Of a DNA stretch of 64,000 nucleotides, positions 9,341 to 17,536 are shown piece after piece. Within the stretch, counting starts at the first letter, position 1; each line of letters begins with the position of its first letter. The position numbers and the translations under genes are program-made. This DNA comes from CAIVVT01 sp963838205 (GTDB taxonomy: Bacteria > Acidobacteriota > Terriglobia > Bryobacterales > Bryobacteraceae), in NCBI GenBank assembly GCA_963838205.1, contig CAWIQF010000003.1, positions 62,001 to 126,000 on the forward strand, read 5' to 3'. The notes under the pieces were generated by a model, which was not told where the DNA came from, ran no database searches, and worked only from the letters and a program-made list of their open reading frames with translations.

Positions 9341-10498
9341 ATGAAAATTCACGAATATCAAGCCAAGGCCATTCTGGCGAAATATGGCGTCCCGACGCCG
9401 CGCGGGCGGGTGGCGACCACGGTCGAAGAGGCGGTGGAGATCGCCCGCGAACTGGGCGGGCGGGTGGTGGTGAAAGCTCAAATCCACGCCGGCGGACGAG
9501 GCAAAGGCGGCGGCGTCAAGCTGGCCGATGGCCCGGAGCAGGCGCGCCAGGCGGCATCGCAAATCCTGGGGATGAAACTGGTGACGCACCAGACGGGACC
9601 CGAGGGCAAGCTGGTGCGGCGGCTGCTGGTGGAGGAGACGCTGCCGATCGCGAAGGAGCTGTACTCGGGCGTGGTGTTGGATCGCGGGCAAGCGAAACCG
9701 GTGCTGATGGTGTCGGCGGCGGGCGGGATGGAGATTGAAGAAGTCGCCGCGAAGACGCCGGAGCTGATCCGCAAGGAAGCGTTCGAGCCGGGCCTGGGAC
9801 TGATGGGCTGGCAGGCGCGCAAATTGGCTTACGGGCTGGGACTGCCGGGCGCGGCGATTCCGGAGGCCGTGAAAACGCTGCAGGCGCTGGCCAAGGCGTA
9901 TGTGGAATACGACATGACGCTGGCCGAGATCAACCCGCTGATCCGCACGGTGGACAACCGCATTGTGGCACTGGACGCGAAGATCAACTTCGACGACAAC
10001 GCGCTGTACCGGCACAAGGACGTGGAGGAGTTGCGCGACCTGAACGAGGAAGATCCGCTGGAGGTGGAGGCGTCGAACTACGGGCTGAACTACATCAAGC
10101 TGGACGGCAACGTGGCGTGCATGGTGAACGGCGCCGGCCTCGCGATGGCGACGATGGACATTATTAAATGGGCGGGCGGGAGTCCGGCGAATTTTCTGGA
10201 CGTCGGCGGCGGCGCCAACAAAGAGCAGATCCGCAGCGCCTTCGGGATTCTGTTCGAAGACAAAGCGGTGAAGGCGGTGCTGATCAATATTTTCGGCGGC
10301 ATCCTGCGCTGCGACGTGCTGGCCGCGGGCGTGGTGGAGGCGGCGCGGGAGCTGAAGGTGAAGCACCCGATCGTGATCCGCATGGAAGGCACGAACGTGG
10401 AAGAAGGGCGCCGGATCCTGCGGGAATCGGGGCTGAACTTCACGGTGGCCGAGGATATGAAAGACGCGGCGGAAAAGGTCGTCGCGCTGGCCCAATAG
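9341..10498 (+). CDS. sucC: succinyl-CoA synthetase (ADP-forming) beta subunit
   Basis: The 385-residue ATP-grasp protein makes succinate and ATP from succinyl-CoA in the TCA cycle together with SucD. The start MKIHEYQAK is the family N-terminus, so the in-frame upstream extension is discarded. GGRGKGGGVKLA forms the nucleotide-binding loop, AEINPL and DAKINFDDN supply metal and nucleotide contacts, and NIFGGILRCD is the C-terminal signature. sucD follows after 9 bases and ndk after that, an arrangement that suggests a single transcript. Confidence 0.96.
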   Translation: MKIHEYQAKAILAKYGVPTPRGRVATTVEEAVEIARELGGRVVVKAQIHAGGRGKGGGVKLADGPEQARQAASQILGMKLVTHQTGPEGKLVRRLLVEETLPIAKELYSGVVLDRGQAKPVLMVSAAGGMEIEEVAAKTPELIRKEAFEPGLGLMGWQARKLAYGLGLPGAAIPEAVKTLQALAKAYVEYDMTLAEINPLIRTVDNRIVALDAKINFDDNALYRHKDVEELRDLNEEDPLEVEASNYGLNYIKLDGNVACMVNGAGLAMATMDIIKWAGGSPANFLDVGGGANKEQIRSAFGILFEDKAVKAVLINIFGGILRCDVLAAGVVEAARELKVKHPIVIRMEGTNVEEGRRILRESGLNFTVAEDMKDAAEKVVALAQ

Positions 10499-10507
10499 GA
10501 GCAAACC

Positions 10508-11383
10508 ATGAGCATTCTGGTCAATCGAGAAACGCGCGTGCTCGTGCAGGGCTTCACGGGCAAGGAGGGCACTTTCCACGCGCAGCAGATGATCGCCTAC
10601 GGCACGAACGTAGTGGGCGGGGTGGTGCCGGGCAAGGGCGGGCAGACGCACCTGGACCGGCCGGTGTTCCACACGGTGGCCGATGGAGTGAAAGAGACGG
10701 GCGCCGAAGCGAGCGTGATATTCGTGCCGCCGGCCTATGCGGCGGAGGCGGTGATGGAGGCCGCGGACGCGGGCGTGGCGGTGGTGGTGTGCATCACCGA
10801 AGGCATTCCCGCGATGGACATGGTAAAGGCCTGGGGTTACCTGAAAACCAAGCCGGCGACGCGGCTGATCGGACCGAACTGCCCGGGCATCATCACGCCC
10901 GGGGAATGCAAGATCGGCATCATGCCGGGCCACATCCACAGGCGGGGACCGGTGGGCGTGGTGTCGCGCTCGGGGACGCTGACTTACGAGGCGGTGGGAC
11001 AGTTGACGGCGCTGGGCATCGGGCAATCGACGTGCATCGGCATCGGGGGCGACCCGATCATCGGCACGACGCACGTGGACGCGATGCGGTTGTTCAACGA
11101 GGACCCGGCGACTGAGGCGATCGTGATGATCGGCGAGATTGGCGGCAACAACGAAGAGATCGCGGCGGCGTACATCAAGGAGTACGGCAAGAAGCCGGTG
11201 GTGGGATTCATCGCCGGGCAGACCGCGCCTCCAGGGCGGCGCATGGGGCACGCGGGCGCGATCATTTCGGGAGGCTCGGGGAAAGCGGCGGACAAGATGG
11301 CGGCGATGGAAGACGCCGGCATCATAGTGTGCGCGACGCCGGCCGAGATGGGCGTGAAGGTGAAGGCCGCGCTGAAGCTGTAG
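10508..11383 (+). CDS. sucD: succinyl-CoA synthetase alpha subunit
   Basis: The 291-residue partner of SucC binds CoA and carries the phosphohistidine. GFTGKEGTFHAQQ is the CoA-binding N-terminal loop, GPNCPGIITP the central signature, and RRMGHAGAIISGG (about 240) holds the active-site His. AGGAG lies 7 bases before the ATG, 9 bases after the sucC stop, so the two subunits are co-translated. Confidence 0.97.
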   Translation: MSILVNRETRVLVQGFTGKEGTFHAQQMIAYGTNVVGGVVPGKGGQTHLDRPVFHTVADGVKETGAEASVIFVPPAYAAEAVMEAADAGVAVVVCITEGIPAMDMVKAWGYLKTKPATRLIGPNCPGIITPGECKIGIMPGHIHRRGPVGVVSRSGTLTYEAVGQLTALGIGQSTCIGIGGDPIIGTTHVDAMRLFNEDPATEAIVMIGEIGGNNEEIAAAYIKEYGKKPVVGFIAGQTAPPGRRMGHAGAIISGGSGKAADKMAAMEDAGIIVCATPAEMGVKVKAALKL

Positions 11384-11474
11384 GTTTTGCGCGGAGCGAA
11401 TGGGCGGCCACGCGAGCGGCAGCGAGGCCAGGAGCCCGGGCCGCCCCGAGATTAAAGAGGAGAGCATTCATTTC

Positions 11475-11897
11475 ATGGCAACTGGAAATAAAACACTGGC
11501 AATCATCAAGCCCGACGCGGTGGCGGCTGGCCACGCGGGCGCGATCGTTTCGCTGATCGAGAAGAACGGCTTCCGGATCCTGGCGATGCGGATGCAGCAC
11601 CTGACGCGGGCCGAGGCGGAGGGATTCTACGCCGTACATAAGGGCAAAGGCTTCTACGACGAACTGGTGGCCTTCATGACCGAGGCGCCGGTGGTGCTGC
11701 TGGCGCTGGAGCGGGACAACGCCGTGGCGCAGTGGCGCGAGGTGATGGGGGCGACCAATCCCGAGAAGGCCGAAGCGGGCACCGTGCGCAAGCTGTACGG
11801 CGCGAACATCGGGCGCAATGCGGCGCACGGGTCGGACTCGGACGAGCACGCGGGCATCGAGTTGGCGTGGTTCTTCCGCGGCAGCGAAATCGCATAG
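11475..11897 (+). CDS. ndk: nucleoside diphosphate kinase
   Basis: The 140-residue protein has the standard NDK length. KTLAIIKPDAV is the N-terminal signature and NAAHGSDS contains the phosphorylated His118. It transfers the gamma phosphate between NTPs and NDPs. The start at 11475 follows GAGGAGAG by about 10 bases; the in-frame extension to 11400 is Arg/Pro-rich and unlike the family. It lies 91 bases after sucD and may be co-transcribed, which would make use of the ATP produced by SucCD. Confidence 0.96.
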   Translation: MATGNKTLAIIKPDAVAAGHAGAIVSLIEKNGFRILAMRMQHLTRAEAEGFYAVHKGKGFYDELVAFMTEAPVVLLALERDNAVAQWREVMGATNPEKAEAGTVRKLYGANIGRNAAHGSDSDEHAGIELAWFFRGSEIA

Positions 11898-12102
11898 CAG
11901 CGTCGCAAGAGCGGCCGCGGCTTCGCGCGTGCGCCCGGAATGTTCCCTCAGCGCGGCGGAATGCGGCGAACCGTGGAGCGCGTGCGCACGGGCGGGTGCG
12001 CCGCGGCCAGCGCGGGACGCGGAGCGCCCCCAGCCAGCGTATTCAAAGGACGCTTGGGTGCAAACGGCGCCGGCACGTGCCGCGGCGGTTCATTCCTTTT
12101 TT

Positions 12103-12372
12103 TCACGGAAGCCTCCTGGAACTGGCGATTGCCGCCGATCGGGCGAAGCCTGCCTTCTCCGCCAGAACAGTGTCCTCGACGAGTTCGCCATCCTCGGTGA
12201 CGAGGAGCCCCGACGGCTGGCTGAAGGCGCGGCCGGCGCTCCACAGGCGGCCGGAGCGGTCCAGGGAGTAGCCCGCGGGGGCGGGGGTGAGAGAACCGAA
12301 GCCCTCGATGACGCCGTCGCAAAAGGCGAAGTGCGTGGGGCTATGAAAACGGGAGCCGCGCAGAGTGTGCAT
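12103..12372 (-). CDS. small hypothetical protein (89 aa)
   Basis: A GGGAGG ribosome-binding site 6 bases before ATG 12372 is strong, and the 89-residue product has a protein-like composition with Gly/Pro turns and acidic C-terminal residues (VTEDGELVEDTV). There is no signal peptide or membrane segment. I do not recognise a family. It converges on ndk. The opposite strand and other frames in this stretch have no comparable start signals. Confidence 0.5.
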   Translation of the reverse strand: MHTLRGSRFHSPTHFAFCDGVIEGFGSLTPAPAGYSLDRSGRLWSAGRAFSQPSGLLVTEDGELVEDTVLAEKAGFARSAAIASSRRLP

Positions 12373-12615
12373 GGGATCCTCCCGACTCCTCCTGTGTAAG
12401 TCCGGCCGAGACGGTTGTCAAGGGTTTTAACCAGCGCGCGGCAGCGATCGGGCAGGGACGGATGGCGGGCGGCGGCGGGACGAATCCGGCGACAGGAGAA
12501 GCGCGCAGGAGCGGAGTGAGCAGTGGTTGAGGCGCGGATGGGGTCGCTGAAGCGCGGGGACCGGAGGGCGCATCCACTATACTGAGGCAGAGTCCACCGA
12601 GCCTCAACGAACCCT

Positions 12616-13116
12616 ATGTTCTTCAAGCGCCACAAGCCAGTTGCCGCCACATATGCGGAGCAGCTCGACGAGTTGCGGAGTGCGGGTTACGCCGTCACGC
12701 CGGGAGCGCAGGGGACGAGCACGGTGGTGCAAGGCAAGTTCGGTGCGGTGCTCGTGGAAGGGGCCGGCGCCCAGGCGGCGATTCACTGCCTGGGGCTGGA
12801 GTTGCAGGGCGAAGTGGCCGAGCTGACCGACCTGGGTTTCCAGAAGATCTTTCAGACCGCGAGCGGGCGGCGTGTGCCGGCCCTGGCCGGGCACCTGAAG
12901 GAGTTGCACGAGTTCGACGAGAATCTGCGCCAGGCGCTGGGGCTGACGAGCCTGTACAACGAGGGGCTGGGCACGACCAACGAGAAGCACCTGTACGACC
13001 GCATCACGGCGCGCGACGCCGGAACGCAGCCGAAGCCGTGGGAGCGGAATCAGAGTGCGCGCGGACCGGGCGCGAGCGCGCCGGCCGGGAGCGCGCCTCA
13101 GCGCGCGGGCGAGTAG
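12616..13116 (+). CDS. hypothetical protein (166 aa)
   Basis: This soluble 166-residue protein has an alpha/beta-looking core (about 20-120) and a disordered Ala/Gly/Pro-rich tail. Short motifs include AGYAVTPG, GAVLVEGAG and ELHEFDENLRQALGL. No catalytic signature is seen. TATACT at 12578-12583 could be a -10 element of its promoter, without a good -35. The start has no clear ribosome-binding site. Confidence 0.6.
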   Translation: MFFKRHKPVAATYAEQLDELRSAGYAVTPGAQGTSTVVQGKFGAVLVEGAGAQAAIHCLGLELQGEVAELTDLGFQKIFQTASGRRVPALAGHLKELHEFDENLRQALGLTSLYNEGLGTTNEKHLYDRITARDAGTQPKPWERNQSARGPGASAPAGSAPQRAGE

Positions 13117-13295
13117 TTACAGTATCGTCTCACCGAGACAATGGCGCGTTTTGTCAAAGACTCGCGACGCCGCCCTGCGCCGTCTCTGATCACACCGCTT
13201 AGATTAGGGTACAAATATCTCATACAGTATTTGCGGGCAATAACAAGGCTCGACGAGATCTACTCGGTCGAAGTCACAGACATAGCCGATCTGCC

Positions 13296-13532
13296 CTAAA
13301 ACGAAGGTGCGGCGATGCCCTCGCCCGCGAGCGGAATCACCTTCATCGCCGGCGCATACTTCTTCGCCACAGCCTCTGCTTTCGACGCGTTCCCAAGCAG
13401 CGTGAACTGTAGGTTCGCGTCACTGTAGTAGCGCTTGATGGTCGCATTCACGGTGTCAAGCGTCAGCGCGTCCAGCTTCTGGAAATACGAGACCACCTCG
13501 CTGCGGTCGAGTCCGAAAAGAGAAACGAGCGC
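13296..13532 (-). pseudogene. M16 zinc peptidase, C-terminal remnant
   Basis: The frame encodes about 78 residues that read like the last part of an M16 (insulinase-type) peptidase: a helix SYFQKLDALTLDTVNATIK, then RYYSDANLQFTLLGNAS and AVAKKYAP. An in-frame stop lies directly upstream (13533-13535), and no other part of an M16 gene is found in the adjacent 260 bases. It is therefore a broken 3' end, not a gene. Confidence 0.65.
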
Positions 13533-13796
13533 TTAGGGGCGTGGCGGATCTGGGGGTCCAGACTATCCTCAACACCTCGCCCGACCCCTGACACAGCCTT
13601 CCTGGCAATCCGGCAAGTCGCAACAGAAGACGGGCGCCAGAGCGTGCTGTGTCGATATGACCCGCGCCAGAGGGTCGGATGCACAACAGATATTCCGGTT
13701 CGATGGTCCCCCTCACCTGCTTATCCTCAGTTCGTGTTATTGATTTGAGATGCGCTCCGTTCGAAATGGTGATCGAGGGGTGGGGGACCCACGTTG

Positions 13797-14649
13797 ATGG
13801 CAGGCGGACCCTTGGGAGAAGGCGCGCTGGCGGCCTATAGGAACGACGGCTACGTTCTGGCGCGCGGCATGTTCGACGCCGGGGAGATCGAGCTTCTGCG
13901 CCGCTCCGCCAAAGAGGACAAGACCCTCGACGATCACGCCTATCAGAGAGCCGATTCGGAAGGCGGAATCCGTCCGGCTGGCCTTGTGGAACCACCCTGG
14001 CGACACGATCTACGGTATGTTTGCGCGCTGCCGCTCCGTGGTTGACTCAGCCGAATTGCTGTTGGGTGGAGAGGTGTACCACTACCACTCGAAGATGATC
14101 ATGAAAGAGCCCCGGGTTGGTGGCGCATGGACCTGGCATCAGGACTACGGTTACTGGTATCAGAACGGCGTCCTGTTCCCGCTTCTCTGCAGTGCGTTTA
14201 TCGCGGTGGATCGCGCCACCAAGGAGAACGGATGCCTGCAGGTTCTAAAAGGCTCTCACCTGGCCGGGCGAATCGACCACGTACTGGCCGGGGATCAGGC
14301 CGGCGCCGACGTCGAACGCGTGGCGGAGCTCGCGAAGCGTCTGGAGCTGGTCCACCTGGAAATGGAGCCGGGCGACACGGTCTTCTTTGACTCCAATTTG
14401 CTGCATCGCAGTGACCAGAACCGCTCCGAGCAACCGCGTTGGTCTCTCATCTGCTGTTACAACGCAGCGCGCAACGATCCGTACAGGGAATCACACCATC
14501 CCCGCTATACTCCGCTCGCCAAGGTCGACGATGCGATGATCAGGGCCGTCGGAATGAAGCGATTTGCGGATAGTCGCGGCGATGTCGCCTGGCTGGACCC
14601 CGCTCGCGATTCCAGCGCGGCGAGCCTCGATGCCGGCAGGAAGTCATGA
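13797..14649 (+). pseudogene. phytanoyl-CoA dioxygenase family protein, frameshifted
   Basis: The N-terminal part (13797 to about 13973, ending at ADSEGGIR) and the C-terminal part (to 14649) are one PhyH-type protein in two frames. Removing a single base in CGTCCGG near 13973 joins them as GGIRRLALWNHPGD. PhyH proteins are Fe(II)/2-oxoglutarate oxygenases. The metal-binding HxD is seen in WTWHQDYGYW, the distal His in LLHRSDQN and the 2-oxoglutarate Arg in QPRWSL. The gene overlaps the next by ATGA (14646-14649), so it belongs to a three-gene unit ending with a second PhyH at 15543. Either the gene is inactive or the sequence has an error here. Confidence 0.8.
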
Positions 14650-15553
14650 TTCCCAACTCCAACGACGGAAGCTCGGCTGCGCCACGGATGCGCTGCTATC
14701 TGAATCTGATGACGCTCGAGGATCTGCCAGCGCATTGCGCGCGCCCCGCAACGGCTGACTTGGACCACCGGCTGGCGGGCATTTGCGAGGCGGGATACGA
14801 AGGCGTCCAGTTCACCGAGCCGGCAACGCAGGGGCAGGCTGGCCGCGTGCGCTCGCTGGAGTCTGGGGAAAGTGGGGTCCGGCAGGGTCAACCGGCCGGA
14901 GGACGCACAGGAGCTGGCATTGCGGTTCGCAGCCGAGGGAATGGAGTGCGCCACTGTGCACGTCGGCTGGGGCCTGGAGGACGATCAGCAGGCGTTCTCA
15001 TTGCTGGAAGCCGTGCTGGACGCATCCACGCGACACGGCGTGCCACTCTACGTCGAGACTCACCGCGCCACGATCCTCCAGGACATGTGGCGGACCGTGC
15101 AGTTCGTCAAACGATTCCCGGAGATCCGGTTCAACGGCGATTTTTCGCACTGGTACACCGGGCTCGAAATGGTGTACGGCGGATTCCAGAATAAATTCGA
15201 GTTCATTCGCCCCGTCCTGGAGCGGGTGAGCTTCCTGCACGGCCGGATCGGAGATCCGGGATCAATGCAGGTTGAACATTGGGTCAGGCAATGTGGAGAC
15301 TCATCCGTACATCGCGCACTTTCGCGACCTGTGGTCCGCCTCGTTCGCGGGATTTCTGAAGCGTGCGCAACCGGGCGACTACATTCCTTTCGTGCCCGAG
15401 TTGTTGAGCCCGCGAATCTACTATGCCAGGCGCCTGGCGGTGAGCGGATCCGAGCGGATCGAAGAGTGCGACCGCTGGGAGCAGGCGCTGGTTCTTCGGC
15501 GGATCGCCGGGGAGTGTTTTGAATCCGTCCAGGAGAATGGGCATGCACCGTGA
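14646..15553 (+). pseudogene. sugar phosphate isomerase/epimerase-like TIM barrel, two frameshifts
   Basis: Three frames together give one protein of about 300 residues of the xylose-isomerase-like TIM-barrel type. The N-terminal part (MRCYLNLMTLEDLPAHC, AGICEAGYEGVQF) is in one frame to about 14860. The middle (from KVGSGRVNRPEDAQ through YVETHRATILQDMW to FLHGRIGDPGSMQV) is in the next frame to about 15272. The C-terminal part (NIGSGNVETHPYIAHFRDLW to the end) is in the third. Each junction is restored by deleting one base, near 14860 and 15272. AGGAAG precedes the ATG, which overlaps the upstream PhyH stop. The substrate is unknown. Confidence 0.75.
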
Positions 15554-16439
15554 TCTGTCTGAAATTCACCACCCGTTAGGGGAGTTGTTTGATTGGCCGA
15601 AGAGCCGGGCCGGGTGGGACCAATATCGCCTCAGCGATGAGCAGATTGCGTCCTACCGCGAGTCCGGCTATCTGGCCGGCGTGCGCTTGCTCGACGATCG
15701 GCAGGTGGAAGTTCTGAGATCTCAATTGACCGGCCTGTTCTCGAACTCCCACGCCGGGCATTCGTTGTTCTACGAGTACCACTCGAACGAGTCGGCAAAT
15801 CCTGAAACAGTGCTGTTTCACGCCCTGGGCGCATGGCGAATCGAACCCGCATTCCATGACATCCTGTGGTGCCCGGCATTCGTCATGGCCGCCTCGCAAC
15901 TACTCGGGGGCGCAGTGCGTTTCTGGCACGATCAACTGTTCTGCAAGCCGGCCAAGCACGGCGGAGTGGTGGCCTGGCACCAGGACTACTCTTATTGGAC
16001 TCGCACGCAGCCCCTGGCGCACCTGACCTGCTGGATTGGACTGGACGATAGCACCAGCGAAAACGGTTGTCTTCACTACGTGCCCGGCAGTCATCGCTGG
16101 AACCTGCTTCCGATCACCGGGCTTGCGGGCGACATGGACGAGATCCAGACGGTCCTCACGCCGGAACAAAGGCGGGCGTTCCATCCTGTTCCGATCGAGC
16201 TGCAGCGAGGGGAATGCTCTTTTCATCATCCGCTGCTGGTCCACGGCTCCTTTGAGAACCGGTCCGAACGGTCTCGCCGCGCCACGGTGATCAATGTTTT
16301 TCGGGATGGCGTCCGATCGGCGTCCGATGAGCCGTTGCTGGATGGCGTCCCCGCGATCCCCAGCGGTCATAAAATGGAGGGCGCTTTCTTTCCACTCCTT
16401 TTTGATCCACAAGCGATCACCGCAAGCGGAATGGACTGA
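15543..16439 (+). CDS. phytanoyl-CoA dioxygenase (PhyH) family protein
   Basis: This intact 298-residue protein starts at ATG 15543, 7 bases after AGGAGA, and overlaps the end of the TIM-barrel gene. Fe(II) ligands are seen as the HxD of AWHQDYSYW and the His of LVHGSFENRS, and RRATVINVF supplies the 2-oxoglutarate-binding Arg. CLHYVPGSH is the usual family strand. Such oxygenases hydroxylate lipids, amino acids or natural products; the substrate here is unknown. Its pairing with an isomerase-like protein and a second PhyH suggests a short catabolic or modifying pathway, now partly broken upstream. Confidence 0.85.
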   Translation: MHRDLSEIHHPLGELFDWPKSRAGWDQYRLSDEQIASYRESGYLAGVRLLDDRQVEVLRSQLTGLFSNSHAGHSLFYEYHSNESANPETVLFHALGAWRIEPAFHDILWCPAFVMAASQLLGGAVRFWHDQLFCKPAKHGGVVAWHQDYSYWTRTQPLAHLTCWIGLDDSTSENGCLHYVPGSHRWNLLPITGLAGDMDEIQTVLTPEQRRAFHPVPIELQRGECSFHHPLLVHGSFENRSERSRRATVINVFRDGVRSASDEPLLDGVPAIPSGHKMEGAFFPLLFDPQAITASGMD

Positions 16440-16719
16440 CCCGGGCAGGACTTCTGTTTACGTTTCAGGTCGCTGAGCTTGGCATGACCCCCGGCCATGC
16501 CGAATCCGGTCATTGCTTCCGGCAAGCGACTCCCATAGAACGACACCTATTCGTCGGGCTTGCCGCACCATTGTGGCCGCGGGCTGTAGCGTCGCCCTGC
16601 TGGCGAAGACAGAACCGCACGCCGGTCGTTGCTTTGTATCCTGTCTGGCCCGGGCCAGTCACACGCCTGCCGGGACCGATCCGGCCCAGCATCCGGTCCA
16701 TGCAATTCCTAGCGGTTTT

Positions 16720-17155
16720 ACTCAGCGGCGGGAACTGGGCGCGGGCCTGTCGGCGGACTCGGGCGGCGTCCTGCCGCAGGAGCGCGAGGCGCTGGTGTCG
16801 AAATACCGCATGGATTTGGTGGACGCCCTTCCTGCGAAGCGCAACGAGGCGCTGTCCTTGAGCGCAACGACGATCGTCGAAGACTCTGCGATGTACGGGC
16901 GGGAGTTGCCGCCGGGACTGAAGAAAAGGACCAGCGCGGCGCTGGCGGCGAACTTCGAGAAGCTGCCGGTCCCGAAGCAGGCGGAGTTGCTCCAGTCCCG
17001 CTGAAAAGCGCTGGACCCGCAGACGATGCTGCCGGTGCCGCGCAAGGTGGCGCAGCGGTACAAGGAGCCCGAAGAGCTGACCATGATGGACTGGTTCAAC
17101 TTCGACTTGGCGAGCGCGGCGGCGCTGGAGCATTGGTACGCGCTGGAGCCGGCTT
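16720..17155 (+). pseudogene. decayed gene interrupted by an in-frame TGA
   Basis: One frame reads as a helical protein through EREALVSKYRMDLVDALPAKR and AANFEKLPVPKQAELLQSR, hits TGA at 17002-17004, and continues in the same frame through MLPVPRKVAQRYKEPEEL and ASAAALEHWYALEP. The sense is continuous across the stop (likely TGG to TGA). After about 17155 the frame loses its coding look. No start site with a ribosome-binding site is visible. I cannot name the family. Confidence 0.5.
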
Positions 17156-17407
17156 CGTGCGCATCCGGCACTTCGGCACCTTTGCTCAGCGGCGGTGCCG
17201 CAGCCTGCTGCCACTGTGCCGTCAACTCCTGGCCGCCGCTCCCTTACCTGATGCGCCGTCAACCCCCGACAACCGGCGACCCCGCGCTAGAAGCGACATA
17301 TGCGGGATGCCGGCTACACTGTCAGCGGCGACATTGGGCTACGATCCGAGCGGCATGGTATCGTTCCCTAGCGGAGCCGAAGACGTCTGCCGAACCGAAA
17401 ACTGTGC

Positions 17408-17483
17408 TCGCAGAATCAGATCAAAGAACGGCTGCTGGGTGTCTGCTGAACAAGACCCGGGAGTCCCAACGGAAACTCCGGGT
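17408..17483 (+). repeat. short dispersed repeat, copy 1 (upstream of the DUF4091 gene)
   Basis: About 75 bases match 20405-20480; the best-conserved core is CTGAACAAGACCCGGGAGTC. In the same relative frame both copies encode Gly-x-Trp-Val-x-x-Glu-Gln-Asp-Pro-Gly-Val, and several base differences are synonymous (GTG/GTA, CAA/CAG, GAC/GAT). The element ends 54 bases before the start at 17537. Confidence 0.6.
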
Positions 17484-17536
17484 GATTGGCTGGGCGTTCG
17501 CTCGCGTGTATTCTTGATCGTAGGGACTTGGCCCGT

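Noticed and set aside
8525..11467. 980-codon open frame on the minus strand
   Set aside because: It lies antisense to sucC, sucD and part of trpD, whose proteins are certain. Its product is His/Arg-rich shadow sequence.
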